A stretch of 6,577 bases of DNA from Chitinophaga pinensis. Lineage in GTDB: Bacteria > Bacteroidota > Bacteroidia > Flavobacteriales_D > Crocinitomicaceae. The notes beneath the pieces are model-generated. The model did no database searches. It saw only the letters and a program-made list of their open reading frames with translations, and was not told where the DNA came from. The position numbers and the translations under genes were made by a program. Below are positions 5,821 to 6,577 of the stretch, piece by piece. Within the stretch, counting starts at the first letter, position 1, and each line of letters opens with the position of its first letter. The stretch lies in contig CAMDGP010000128.1 of assembly GCA_945897765.1 (NCBI GenBank), positions 1 through 6,577 on the forward strand. The letters run 5' to 3'.

Positions 5821-6577
5821 TTGGATCAAAAGAAAATCAAAATTTTAAGAATAATAAATCGATTCAATATTGGTGGTCCAACTTACAACGCTACTTTTCT
5901 GACACGTTTTATTTCTGATGAATTTGAGACTTTACTTGTTGGTGGGTTACCTGAAGAAGGAGAAGCTGATTCATTACATATATTAGAGGAATATGGAGTA
6001 ACTCCGGTTTTAATAAACGAAATGCGAAGAGTTCCAAACGTAATAAGTGACCGGAAAGCTTTAAGGAAAATCAAAGAAATAATTAAAGAATTCAAACCAG
6101 ACATAGTACATACCCATGCTGCAAAAGCTGGTGCACTTGGAAGAAAAGCTGCTTATGATTGTAAAGTTCCTGTAATCGTTCATACTTTTCACGGTCATGT
6201 GTTTCATTCTTATTTTAGTAAATATAAAACAGAATTGTATCGTTTAATTGAAAAAAGATTAGCCTCGCGCTCAACAGGGATTATTGCAATCTCTGATTCT
6301 CAACAACAAGAATTAAGTGAAGTTTATCGAATAGCTAAAAAAGAAAAAATAAATGTAATTCAATTAGGATTTGATTTAAATCCTTTTCAAGAAAATTTAA
6401 TTGAAAAAAGAAAAATTACCAGAGAAGAATACAATTTAAGTGATGATCAAATTGCAATTGCTATAATTGGTCGTCTTGCACCTATTAAAAATCATGATTT
6501 ATTTTTAGAATCAATCAAACTTGTTCAAAAAGACACAAAAAATAAATTAGTTTTCTTTATTGTTGGAGATGGTGAAC
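5821..6577 (+). CDS. Glycosyltransferase family 4 protein (3' end outside window)
   Basis: About 252 codons of a GT-B fold glycosyltransferase, probably family GT4, are visible and the frame stays open to the window end. The N-terminal acceptor domain shows ILRIINRFNIGGP (8-20), VHTHAAKAG (96-104), the His-rich loop HTFHGHVFH (121-129) and IAISDSQ (156-ish onwards). The C-terminal nucleotide-sugar domain begins around 200 with AIIGRLAPIKNHD (214-226), where R218 and K223 correspond to the Arg/Lys pair that binds the donor phosphates in GT4 enzymes, then FFIVGDGE. The E-x7-E region should follow just beyond the window. Such enzymes usually add sugars to LPS, capsule or other surface glycans; donor and acceptor cannot be read here. 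The start appears to be TTG at 5821: an in-frame TAG lies at 5812-5814 and the first in-frame ATG is not reached until about residue 68, inside the domain. Upstream there is only a weak promoter-like TAATTTG at 5782-5788. Confidence 0.88.
   Translation, partial: MDQKKIKILRIINRFNIGGPTYNATFLTRFISDEFETLLVGGLPEEGEADSLHILEEYGVTPVLINEMRRVPNVISDRKALRKIKEIIKEFKPDIVHTHAAKAGALGRKAAYDCKVPVIVHTFHGHVFHSYFSKYKTELYRLIEKRLASRSTGIIAISDSQQQELSEVYRIAKKEKINVIQLGFDLNPFQENLIEKRKITREEYNLSDDQIAIAIIGRLAPIKNHDLFLESIKLVQKDTKNKLVFFIVGDGE

Noticed and set aside
5883..6104. Antisense open frame of about 73 codons inside the glycosyltransferase
   Set aside because: The opposite strand carries continuous GT4 motifs in frame; this reading has no domain and is best explained by chance.

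Overview
This window looks like a chromosomal housekeeping segment from an AT-rich Bacteroidota, most likely a member of Flavobacteriales. The signs are a good Bacteroidota-type promoter (TTG, 17 nt, TAnnTTTG), no purine-rich Shine-Dalgarno sequences before the starts, a ribosomal protein S1 tail of the flavobacterial type, a Fur-family regulator of flavobacterial type, and a long OstA/LptA-like protein directly after purA. Genus cannot be told from this sequence alone.

Layout. Bases 1-401 hold the 3' end of rpsA (30S protein S1), closed by a strong UUCG-tetraloop terminator at 421-450. A 139-bp gap then carries a small inverted repeat (473-487) and a promoter (504-531). From 541 to 4140 runs a tightly packed four-gene operon on the + strand: a Fur-family repressor, a single-domain STAS protein, purA (adenylosuccinate synthetase) and an OstA/LptA-like exported protein. 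The junctions are a 1-nt overlap, a 2-nt gap and a 4-nt GTGA overlap, so the four are almost certainly co-transcribed and probably translationally coupled. An AT-rich 117-bp spacer follows with no convincing terminator. A convergent gene on the - strand (4258-5709) encodes a secreted PBP4/DacB-type D-Ala-D-Ala carboxypeptidase. Divergent from it, from 5821 to the window end, is a GT4-type glycosyltransferase that is cut off and appears to start with TTG.

How the genes fit together. The operon joins a metal- or peroxide-type regulator, a possible partner-switching protein, the first committed step of AMP synthesis and an envelope lipopolysaccharide-transport factor. These are not one pathway; the link looks like shared expression. 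The two genes to the right concern peptidoglycan maturation and surface glycan synthesis, so the right half of the window is mostly about the cell envelope.

I found no mobile element, CRISPR array, tRNA, rRNA, phage gene or defence system, and nothing I would call a new system. The observations most worth a second look are the very regular 29-33-residue repeat of the OstA-like protein, the STAS gene between fur and purA, the loss of the structural zinc cysteines in the Fur-family protein, and the near-leaderless start of the operon.
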